A program made the position numbers and the translations under genes. A stretch of DNA of 64,000 nt from the IMG/VR virus record IMGVR_UViG_3300025728_000008, positions 62,001 through 126,000 of that record; one strand, written 5' to 3'. Position 1 is the first letter of the stretch. Each line of letters begins with the position of its first letter. Under the pieces are notes generated by a model, which ran no database searches, had not been told where the DNA came from, and saw nothing but the letters and a program-made list of their open reading frames with translations. Below are positions 41,401 through 49,146 of the stretch, in pieces. This DNA comes from a virus.

Positions 41401-44400
41401 AATGACTAAGATGGGTGCTTTCAGCAATATGTTTGGACGAATTGGCGCAACAGTTGGTGTATTCAAACAGGGTATGCGTGAAGTAACTGTAGCATCTAAT
41501 GGAACTGCAACTGCAATGGAGAAGTTCAAAGGTGGTATGAATGGAGTTATCACAACATCAACAGGTGGAGCAACTGCATTCGGTGCAATGAGTAAAGCTG
41601 TAAAAGGATTTGCTCTTTCTTTAGGTAGTATGTTAGGAATGGGTGCAATATTCTTTGCAATCGGTGCAGGAGTAGAATATTTAATTGGCAAATACCAAAA
41701 AGCAAAACAAGAACAACAAGAGCTTCAAAAACGTATTAATGACCAAGTTCAAGCATATCGCAAGAGTTCAGATGGACTTGAAGGATTAATCAAACAATAT
41801 GAAGCATTTGAAAAAGCAGGAGACAGTATCAAGAAAGGTACTAGAGAATATGACGAGTTTATGATTGTACAATCTAAACTTGCTCAAGCAATGCCAAATA
41901 TGGTTAGAGAGATTGACGCACAAGGTCAAGCTCATATGAGAACATCAAAAGAACTTAGAGAACATGTTAAGAACACAAAAGAACTTTCTGAACTTCAAGC
42001 AAAAGCTACTAACTCAGCATTTAAAAAGAACATAGAAGATGAAGCTAAAGCATTATCGAAACTAGTAGAAGAAGAGAAGAAAATCAAAAAAGAACGTGAT
42101 GAATACAAGAAAGGCGCAGTAGACTGGAAAGCAGGTACAGGCGAGTCAGAAGAAGATAGACTTAAAAAGACAGAACAGTACAACATGAAAATTGCTCAAT
42201 GGAATCAAAAAGTATATGAACAAACACAAAAATCGACAAAACTAATTCAAGACCAAGCACGTGCTTATCTTGAAGCAGAAGGATACATGTCAAAACTTGG
42301 TGCAGGTGCTCAAGGTGTTGTAGATACATTCGCTAAAATGAATAGTGATTCAATACAAGCTCTTGTTAAAAAAGGTGCTCCACAAAAAGAAATCCAAGCT
42401 ATGATGAGTAGTATTACTAGAGATAGTCAAGAAGTCGGAAAAGTTTGGGCAGGAGCATTTGACAAAATGGCTCAAGGTATTAACAGAGGAACAGTAGAAG
42501 GTCAACGTGCCATTGATAAAATCAAAGCTGACTTAGGTTCTATCGGGAAAGCCATTCCAGAAGATTTATTTAAACTTGATAAAAATAACAGCATAGATGA
42601 CGTTAAACGTAACCTAGAAGGATTAATTGATATCGGTCAAAAGGTTAAATCTGCCAATGGTGGAACATGGCAATCATTAGCTCAAGAAGCTCAGAAGTAT
42701 GGATTAAGTGCAAGAGATGCAGAACAGTTTGTAACAAAACTTGGAACACAATCTCAAAACGCAGAAATCAAAGCTAAAGCTTTAGAAAATTCTGCTAATG
42801 GTATCGGGACAGCAATGGATGCAGGAACAGAAGGAATCAACGGACAAACAGACGCTCTTAAAGATTACGAAGAAGCTATCCTTGGTGCGATTGATGCACA
42901 GAAAGAATTGTTCGGATATAAGAACGAAGAACTAGGACAAATGAAAGGTCACTTAGAAGCAATGAAAACTGCTCAATTGCTATATGGTGAAAACGCAAAA
43001 GGAACTCAACTATGGGCTGAATCTGGCGAAAAGCTATCTCAATTCTTAGGAATTTCCAAAGAACAGGTAACTGGAAACGTTGATGGATTATTAGAAACAG
43101 TTAAAATTATGGGAGACCTTGGAATTAAGTACGATGAAAACGGTCAAGCTGTTCTAAATTGGGGAGATGCAACAGAAGGTCAAATTTCTAAGTTTAAAGA
43201 AAATGTTCAAAAGATGGGCTTAGATGTTGATTTCTTAACAGGAAAAACAAGAGAAGCAGGTCGTGGTATCAAAGAAACAGGAGATGCTACAGGTCAAGCA
43301 GGAGCTTTATTTAATGAAGCAGGTCAACGTGTAAACCAAGCAGGACAATTAATCAACGAAGCAGGTCAAAGAATTGACTCAGCAGGAAACATTATTAATG
43401 AAGCAGGGGACAAAGTTTCTCAAGGTGGCGAGAAAATGGGTCAAGCAGGTGAAAAGGTTCAACCTTTCATCGACAAGATTCAAGAACTTGCTGATAAATC
43501 TGGTAAATCTGGACAAGAAATTGTTGAAGGATTACAGAAAGTAAACCTTGCAGACTTTAGCCAAGTCCAAGCTAAAGGTAATGAACTAGGTCTAACAATG
43601 GATACAGTAGTAGAATATGCGAAAAAGGCAGGAGCTATTACTCCAGAGGAAATGGCAAAAATCGGAAACTCTGGTGAGAAATTAACATTATTAGAACAAA
43701 AAATGAAAGACTTAGGTTTCGATGAATTTACTGGTAAGTCTAGTGAAACAGCAGGTAAAGTCGAAGGTGACATGAACAGAATCGGTAATGCAGGGCAACC
43801 ATTATCATTACTAGAACAAAAAATGAAAGATTTAGGCTTTGATGAAGCATCTAATAAATCAAGTGAAACCGCTACAAAAGTAGAAGGAGATATGAACAGA
43901 ATCGCCAACTCTGGAGCACCATTATCAATCCTTGAAACAAAAATGAGAAACCTTGGTTTCGATGAGATGACTAGCGAATCTGAACAGGCTAAAGTTAAAT
44001 TCTCTGGAGACATGACTGCAATTGGTCAGTCTGGAAACTTATTAAATCCTTTAGGTCAAGCAACAGGTCAAGTAGGTCAAAAACTTATTGACATGAACAC
44101 AGAGGTAGGTAGAACATCTAGTGGATTCCAAAATGGCATGGCTCAAATTGGTAACTCTGGTGGAAGTCTAGCTCCATTAAAAGAAAACGTTGCACAACTA
44201 GGAACTGCAATGAGCGAAACAAAAGGTACTGTAGAAACAAATGTTAGTGGAATTAATACTTCATTCTCAACATTAGGACAAGGATTAGATACAGGAGCAG
44301 GAAGATGGAAAACAACTGCTCAAACATTCATGGAAAGTGTTCAAGGAATGTCGAAACAGACAGGAACAAGTGCTCAAGAAATCCAAGGTCACGTTACTAC

Positions 44401-47400
44401 TATTGGCAATGCAGGTAATGCATTAGACCAATACAAACTAGCAGTAGACAACGTTAAAGCATCTCTAAGTGGATTTGCAACAGAAGTTACAGGAACAGCT
44501 ACAGGATTAAGTCAATTCGGAATGGCATTTGCAGGTGCAGGAACAGCTATGAGTGGATTCCAAACATCAATGAGTGGTGTTAGAGGTGAAATGTCTAACG
44601 TTGTATCTCAAGCAAGCGGAACAGCGCAAAGCTTACAAAGCATCGGAGATTCAATGTCAAGTGCAGGTAATAGTGCAAGTGGCTTTGTAGGAGCGATGAA
44701 TGGCGTTGGTGCATCATGTTCACTAGCATCTCAATCTATGGCAAACATGGGTTCTGCAAGTGCAACAGCATCAAGTGGATTAGCAAGTGCAACACAGGCT
44801 TCTAATGCAAGCGCTCAAGCATCTCAAAACAATGCGAACGCTAAACAAAATGAAGCATCAGCTTCACAAACATCAGCTACAGCATCATTCAATGTAGCAA
44901 ATGCAAAACAATCAGAAGCATCAGCAATTATGAGTGCAATCAGTGCTACACAAAGTATGTCTCAAGCATACTCTGCAATGGCACAAGCAGGAATCAGTTC
45001 TATTTCTGCTATCATGAATGCAGTTAGAGCTTATGTAACATCAGTATTAGCTATGGGTACATCTACAATGGCAACTGGTATGCTTGTTCGTGGAGCATTC
45101 AGTGGAATGGTCGGAGCAGTTGTAGGTGGAACAGGAGCAATGGTAAGCGCTCATGGTTCACAAGCTAGTGCATTAAACAGAGTTAAAGATTCTGCTAACC
45201 AAGCAAAATCTGCTGTACAATCTTTAAATAGTACAGTATCGGGTGCAATGACAAACTTAAATAACTATATTGCAAAAGCTCAACAGGCTTCAAACGTACA
45301 AGTTAAAGCACCAACATTACCAACTTTACCAACAGGTGCATCATGGAATATGTCAAGCATCACAAACGTTGAAACTGACAGTGGTGTAGCAGGAGCTATC
45401 GCTAACTTTGGTTCACAAGTATCTAGTGCAATGGGAACATTCAGTGCTAGTAGCGGAGAATCTGGTTCAGCAGGTGGAGATGGAGGTACTTCTGGTACAG
45501 TCCAACCATCTATCTATAGTGGGTTAAATTCTTATGGTGAAATGAGTGTCTTCAAGGCATCAGCAGATGAGAGTGAGAAACTAGCAGATGCAACACCTTG
45601 GAGTACGTATGACAGAAGCATGAAAGAACTTGATGTAGTCATTAAGCATATGGAAGCTAAAATGAAGTCTATGAACAAAAACACAGCAGAATATCGCAAA
45701 ATGATGAACGATATCTATCAAGTTGAAATTAAACGTTGGACACTTCTAAATCACGACTTGTACGATAAAGAACGTAGAAACGAACAAATCAAGCGTGAAC
45801 TTGACGGTCTTAAAAACATCAACAGTCATACAAAAGAACAACGTGAACAGTATAATAAATTATGGTCAGAATATGAAAGCAACCTAAGTTCAATCACTTC
45901 AATGAGAGCTGAATGGCAAGAGTTCCTAGACAATTGGGAAGAACGTTATGCTGACATTTTAAGACAACACGTAGAAGCAATTGTTGAAGCTTATACAAAA
46001 GGGTTAGAAGAAATCAAAGCGAAAGTGGACGATATCGACTTTGCAATCTCAGTTGCAGAATTGACAGACCCAGAAAACATGACAAAGATGATGAATCTTT
46101 ATATTGATAAAGCAAACCAATTGAAACAAGAGCGTAAGAAAATCGAAGACCAACAACGTGATTTAACTCTAAAGCTTTACGAAGCAGAAGATAAATTTGG
46201 TAAAGATAGTAAAGTTGCAAATGAAATCAGAACAGAGATTGATAAAGTAAAAGAAGCTTGGGAAGATTCAACATTAGCAGTATTACAAGCTGAAAAAGAA
46301 ATCAAAGATACTCGTGCAAAAGTAGCGGACGGTGGCATTGACCAACTTAAAAACTACTATAAGAACATGAAAGATATGGCAATAGATGCAATTGATAAAG
46401 AACAAGACAACTTGAAAAAAGCTCACGATGCGAAGATGAAATTATACGACAAAGAAATCGAAAAGATTAATGGAGTATATGATGCTAAGTTAAAACAAAT
46501 GGACACAGAAAAAGAGGAAGCAAATTACCAAGAAGAACTTGGAGATAAGAACAAAAAACGTGCAGAATTACAGAATAAAATCAGTATTTTATCCAAGGAT
46601 AATTCGTTATCTGGTAAGAAAAAACTAGCAGATGCTCAAAAAGAACTTCAAGAAATGGATAAAGAGATTGAGAAGTTCCAAAAAGAACGTGCTGACGAAT
46701 TAATGCGACAAGCATTAGAAGACCAAAAAGCACAACAAATTAAAGAAATCGAAGATAAGAAACAAGCAGAAACAGATGTTCTAGATAAGAAAGTTGAAGA
46801 CTTAGATAAAGAGAAAGAAAACGTTACTAAGAAATACGATGACCTTATTGATAACGAGAAACGTTGGGCAGATATGCGTGACCAATTCATCCAAGGAAAC
46901 TTCCAAACATTAAACGATGAATTACAAAAAATGCAGAAACAAATCAGCAACATGCAAAACGGAATCTTTGATGGATTAACACCAAGCTTTGGTGGGTTCT
47001 CAGATGAGACTAAGAAACAAGTACAAGATGCTAATGACCTATTAGCTGACAACATGAACTTTAACTTACAAGACCCTAAGAGTGATGTAGAAGAGTTAAT
47101 TAAGTCTAAAGGATATCAAACATTCGAGAGCGAAGTAGTTCGCCCAGATGACCCTGCTAGACCTATGAAACCTGCTCCAGAACCACAACCACCAAGCAAA
47201 CCGCAACCACCTATACCACCTGCTCAAATGCCTACTAAGGGTAACGTAACTGGTGTAACATCAGATAGCTATCTGAATATCCGTAACGCTCCAAACCTAC
47301 AAGGTCAAGTTGTAAGACGTATCCTTAATGGTGCAAACGTTCAAATCTTAGGAGAAGATGGAGATTGGTGGAAAGTTAAATTTGCTAACTCTAGAGGAAC

Positions 47401-47755
47401 AACACAAGGGTATGCAAATAAGAAATATATTAAAGCATTTGATACTGGTGGTTACACTGGTGATAATGTACCAAAAGAAGGAGCGTTAGCCTTACTTCAC
47501 CAAAAAGAACAGGTTCTAAACAAAGAAGATACAAAGAACGTATTCAACACGGTTAAACTGGTAGACAAGATTAAATCATACTTACCAAACATGACAGCTA
47601 ACAATTTAGCAGGACAATTTGCAAGTCAAGGTTCTGTAAACGTGAATAACACTTACGAGTTAATAGTTAACATCGACAACATGAGTGGTTCTAAGAAAGA
47701 TGTAGATAACGTAACAAGTAAGATTTTAGATGGATTGAAGAAGTTAGGGAAGTAA
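38411..47755 (+). CDS. tape measure protein, 3114 aa
   Basis: Fixes tail length and is probably ejected with the DNA. TTG start after AAAGGAGTGAATTAA. The TP901-type core with KVDQALTELRRVASP lies near residue 650. A hydrophobic, membrane-crossing stretch is at about 1066-1093. Seven perfect-length 7-residue repeats (LFNEAGQ type) cover 1633-1681, three 40-residue repeats (IGNSGEKLTLLEQKM...) cover 1751-1870, a Ser/Ala/Gln-rich region extends to about 2200, then long coiled coils (about 2400-2870). A proline-rich linker and an SH3-like domain (about 2944-3010) end the chain. At about 1.5 angstrom per residue the tail would be near 450 nm, unusually long. Confidence 0.95.
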   Translation: MAGSNDLNISLKAQVVKLKVELDAKGSKLPQQVNNISKMLSNNPVKLKVKLEAKLGDLTKQMKSISTSLQSKPMKMKVELDVAGSATHIKKQMQDIYKTVDDFNKKYGAQVKKMNQQINQASKSQGKAQSNISTNAPIGNFNNIKQYTDQIKKAQAILNGKFGDGIFKATQFKDAKGNLTGFVAELQKATGVIEKLKYSWNSKSQAFEVINRQTIDNTNKGAQQIQNTLKQLKNEINNLGKGTDKSSLFNDLSKIKKALSEDGGRNFTKQMVTDLQSAIKAEQQLAQSAKARNVALAQEAKLVADLKRLRGTALTATKKQDTDFKNEFSKLIQQANKVSKTEDPAKAVKDIRLASQALVNDQNKVIAKERETQAVLKETIKLRQQLKEVLRSMPSDDASNKLKRQMVTEAITATQQIKTYEQLANAKKNLQNISNKQWMDNDQNRAKSLIESLKSVQRQFEAIGKTPAKLTQFMGVIDQRATQKLSQNTQDIRNALTTYQRMLADENRKIKAREKEIRLGQDITAKFGGGDSAKFKNMQQQIFGDGTLTSRAIKDLQNYIGTVERAKVASISFGRDGIDQMGNRVKQMSVMFQGQGEHVRKVTYAMTEGSNRIRQTSDEMVRNLNRNLSAWEKFKVMMSSAPVWMISQQAMMAPIQGLQGMVQEILKVDQALTELRRVASPTQNIDILFGNAVEMSGKLGNNIHDIMKGMNEFARTFGDFNERQLTAITETATLMSNVSDLSVEESQKSLVGTMNAFNIEAEDSIRIVDALNEVDNNYAISTKQLAEGLQKSASAGKTFGVGLEENIGHITAIGAVTMESGNIIGNSLKTIYSRMTTMKDSEATLRSVGIAMNTIGENGVKNVKPVANIIDELGKKWFLLSDAERQNIAVKLAGRHQLTRFLAMMNNYDMAVKATATAYKSQGSAMRENEKYMQSFESKINKLKNGFTEMSLAMGKAFLSGGMEMAISGLAGIAKGVTTVTQSFGALSTIGLVIGAVMTKMGAFSNMFGRIGATVGVFKQGMREVTVASNGTATAMEKFKGGMNGVITTSTGGATAFGAMSKAVKGFALSLGSMLGMGAIFFAIGAGVEYLIGKYQKAKQEQQELQKRINDQVQAYRKSSDGLEGLIKQYEAFEKAGDSIKKGTREYDEFMIVQSKLAQAMPNMVREIDAQGQAHMRTSKELREHVKNTKELSELQAKATNSAFKKNIEDEAKALSKLVEEEKKIKKERDEYKKGAVDWKAGTGESEEDRLKKTEQYNMKIAQWNQKVYEQTQKSTKLIQDQARAYLEAEGYMSKLGAGAQGVVDTFAKMNSDSIQALVKKGAPQKEIQAMMSSITRDSQEVGKVWAGAFDKMAQGINRGTVEGQRAIDKIKADLGSIGKAIPEDLFKLDKNNSIDDVKRNLEGLIDIGQKVKSANGGTWQSLAQEAQKYGLSARDAEQFVTKLGTQSQNAEIKAKALENSANGIGTAMDAGTEGINGQTDALKDYEEAILGAIDAQKELFGYKNEELGQMKGHLEAMKTAQLLYGENAKGTQLWAESGEKLSQFLGISKEQVTGNVDGLLETVKIMGDLGIKYDENGQAVLNWGDATEGQISKFKENVQKMGLDVDFLTGKTREAGRGIKETGDATGQAGALFNEAGQRVNQAGQLINEAGQRIDSAGNIINEAGDKVSQGGEKMGQAGEKVQPFIDKIQELADKSGKSGQEIVEGLQKVNLADFSQVQAKGNELGLTMDTVVEYAKKAGAITPEEMAKIGNSGEKLTLLEQKMKDLGFDEFTGKSSETAGKVEGDMNRIGNAGQPLSLLEQKMKDLGFDEASNKSSETATKVEGDMNRIANSGAPLSILETKMRNLGFDEMTSESEQAKVKFSGDMTAIGQSGNLLNPLGQATGQVGQKLIDMNTEVGRTSSGFQNGMAQIGNSGGSLAPLKENVAQLGTAMSETKGTVETNVSGINTSFSTLGQGLDTGAGRWKTTAQTFMESVQGMSKQTGTSAQEIQGHVTTIGNAGNALDQYKLAVDNVKASLSGFATEVTGTATGLSQFGMAFAGAGTAMSGFQTSMSGVRGEMSNVVSQASGTAQSLQSIGDSMSSAGNSASGFVGAMNGVGASCSLASQSMANMGSASATASSGLASATQASNASAQASQNNANAKQNEASASQTSATASFNVANAKQSEASAIMSAISATQSMSQAYSAMAQAGISSISAIMNAVRAYVTSVLAMGTSTMATGMLVRGAFSGMVGAVVGGTGAMVSAHGSQASALNRVKDSANQAKSAVQSLNSTVSGAMTNLNNYIAKAQQASNVQVKAPTLPTLPTGASWNMSSITNVETDSGVAGAIANFGSQVSSAMGTFSASSGESGSAGGDGGTSGTVQPSIYSGLNSYGEMSVFKASADESEKLADATPWSTYDRSMKELDVVIKHMEAKMKSMNKNTAEYRKMMNDIYQVEIKRWTLLNHDLYDKERRNEQIKRELDGLKNINSHTKEQREQYNKLWSEYESNLSSITSMRAEWQEFLDNWEERYADILRQHVEAIVEAYTKGLEEIKAKVDDIDFAISVAELTDPENMTKMMNLYIDKANQLKQERKKIEDQQRDLTLKLYEAEDKFGKDSKVANEIRTEIDKVKEAWEDSTLAVLQAEKEIKDTRAKVADGGIDQLKNYYKNMKDMAIDAIDKEQDNLKKAHDAKMKLYDKEIEKINGVYDAKLKQMDTEKEEANYQEELGDKNKKRAELQNKISILSKDNSLSGKKKLADAQKELQEMDKEIEKFQKERADELMRQALEDQKAQQIKEIEDKKQAETDVLDKKVEDLDKEKENVTKKYDDLIDNEKRWADMRDQFIQGNFQTLNDELQKMQKQISNMQNGIFDGLTPSFGGFSDETKKQVQDANDLLADNMNFNLQDPKSDVEELIKSKGYQTFESEVVRPDDPARPMKPAPEPQPPSKPQPPIPPAQMPTKGNVTGVTSDSYLNIRNAPNLQGQVVRRILNGANVQILGEDGDWWKVKFANSRGTTQGYANKKYIKAFDTGGYTGDNVPKEGALALLHQKEQVLNKEDTKNVFNTVKLVDKIKSYLPNMTANNLAGQFASQGSVNVNNTYELIVNIDNMSGSKKDVDNVTSKILDGLKKLGK

Positions 47756-47783
47756 TTCCCTTCTTCTCTTTCCTATTTTTTTA
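47737..47783 (+). terminator. possible terminator after the tape-measure gene
   Basis: GAAGAA/TTCTTC (47737-47742 and 47761-47766) and GGGAA/TTCCC (47747-47751 and 47756-47760) stack with a 4-nt bulge, followed by TCTTTCCTATTTTTTT. It overlaps the stop codon. Confidence 0.55.
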
Positions 47784-47795
47784 GGAGTGAAAAGG

Positions 47796-48566
47796 ATGCC
47801 AACTATTAAAGAGAAAGTTCATTTTAGTTTTAATGGGGTTTCATCTAGAACGCATAAAGTAATGCATGTAGTTTTAGATTCTGGAATGTATGAAGAACAG
47901 TTCGTGGCTTCAAGGGAAGTAAATGAGACTAAAGTTAGAGGTAGCGGAAAGCCATTGCTTCATGGTATAGAAGATAATCCTTTAAATTTTGAAATGATTA
48001 TCGCTGTTGATGGTAAATACACTGAACAACAAATCAGTGATATCATCAGATGGTTGTGGACTGATACTTATAAACCATTATATTTTGAAGGTAAAGAAAA
48101 CAAGATATATTATTGCACACCTGTTGATGATTCAAGTATTGCACATAACGGTTTAAGTCAAGGTTACTTTACAGTCAATATGAGATGTGATTCATCTTAT
48201 ATTTATTCTCCAACTACTACAACTGCTATGACAACTGTTACTAGTACACCACAAACTATTACAATTAATAATGATGGTCATTTCGATATTTATCCAGAAA
48301 TTTCAATTAAGAAAACTGGTGCAGGAACAGTTACATTAGAATTTTTAGATGATGGTGGAAATATATTTGAAGTTAGAGATTTAACAAACTTAGAAGATAT
48401 ATATGTCAATTGTGAGAAAGAGCAAATTCAAACAGATATAATTGGTGTATATAGATATGATAAAGTTATAGGTCATTATCCAAAATTAGTATATGGGCAA
48501 AATAGAATCAAAGTTACAGGTGCTTGTCAAATTCAGTTCAGATATACAATTAGATATAGATTCTAA
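47796..48566 (+). CDS. distal tail protein (Dit-like), 256 aa
   Basis: ATG at 47796, 8 nt after AGGAG; an upstream GTG at 47787 overlaps it. It has the Dit pattern: N-terminal beta-barrel with VHFSFNGVSSRTHKV, then PLNFEMIIAVDGK and ISDIIRWLWTD, followed by a C-terminal galectin-like beta domain. Forms the hexameric hub joining tube and baseplate. It lies in the classical place between tape measure and Tal. Confidence 0.82.
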   Translation: MPTIKEKVHFSFNGVSSRTHKVMHVVLDSGMYEEQFVASREVNETKVRGSGKPLLHGIEDNPLNFEMIIAVDGKYTEQQISDIIRWLWTDTYKPLYFEGKENKIYYCTPVDDSSIAHNGLSQGYFTVNMRCDSSYIYSPTTTTAMTTVTSTPQTITINNDGHFDIYPEISIKKTGAGTVTLEFLDDGGNIFEVRDLTNLEDIYVNCEKEQIQTDIIGVYRYDKVIGHYPKLVYGQNRIKVTGACQIQFRYTIRYRF

Positions 48567-48592
48567 AATTCCCAGATAATGTATTATATTAT

Positions 48593-48621
48593 TTGACAAA
48601 AACAAATAATAATGATATAAT
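48593..48621 (+). promoter_or_regulatory. promoter of the permuted papain-like gene
   Basis: TTGACA (48593-48598), 17-bp spacer, TATAAT (48616-48621) preceded by AATAATGA. It lies between Dit and Tal genes and gives this small gene its own transcript. Confidence 0.87.
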
Positions 48622-48644
48622 TAAATTTATGTAAGGTGATATTT

Positions 48645-49130
48645 ATGATTGGAAATTTAGTATTTTTTAAACAAACAAATTCTTTCATATCTAGATTAAT
48701 TGCCAAAGTTACTAAAAGTGAATTTACTCATGTCGGCTTAATTGTCGGACATGACGAAACAACAGGAGTCTTAACAATAATCGAGTCTAATAGATTTATA
48801 AGAACAAGGGTTGCAAGATTACAGTTAAATGAAAGACATGTCATTTATACTATTGGAGAACAACCAAAAGAAGTCGTAGATAAGATTGTCAAATTTGCTT
48901 ATAAAAACTTAGGTAAAAGATATGATTATTTACAACTTTTAGGATTATTCATATCCTTATCTTTTGAGAGAAAGAGAAATATTTACTTCAACAGTAAGAA
49001 CAAATTAATATGTTCAGAGCTTGTTGATTTAGCTTATTACACTTCTGGTGTAAAGCGCAATACAAATAAAAATTTAGGTAATATAACACCTCAAGAATTA
49101 TTCGAGGTGTACAATTTAAAAGAATTGTAA
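48645..49130 (+). CDS. permuted papain-like (NlpC/P60 or YiiX-type) hydrolase, 161 aa
   Basis: ATG at 48645 with AAGGTG upstream; a GTG at 48636 overlaps it. Order of catalytic residues is circularly permuted: H29 in THVGLI, polar E47 and then C123 in LICSELVDLAY, which is the arrangement of the YiiX/YaeF and LRAT-type fold. Such enzymes hydrolyse amide or ester bonds in peptidoglycan, lipids or proteins. No signal peptide. Own promoter directly upstream. It may act during entry, lysis or on host membrane lipids; the substrate is unknown. Confidence 0.8.
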   Translation: MIGNLVFFKQTNSFISRLIAKVTKSEFTHVGLIVGHDETTGVLTIIESNRFIRTRVARLQLNERHVIYTIGEQPKEVVDKIVKFAYKNLGKRYDYLQLLGLFISLSFERKRNIYFNSKNKLICSELVDLAYYTSGVKRNTNKNLGNITPQELFEVYNLKEL

Positions 49131-49146
49131 GAGAGGGGTATAGAGA

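Noticed and set aside
41173-41691. 172-aa minus-strand ORF inside the tape measure gene
   Set aside because: Proline/alanine-rich shadow of Gly/Ala codons, no ribosome binding site.
43480-44013. 177-aa minus-strand ORF inside the tape measure gene
   Set aside because: Antisense image of the 40-residue repeats; no start signals.
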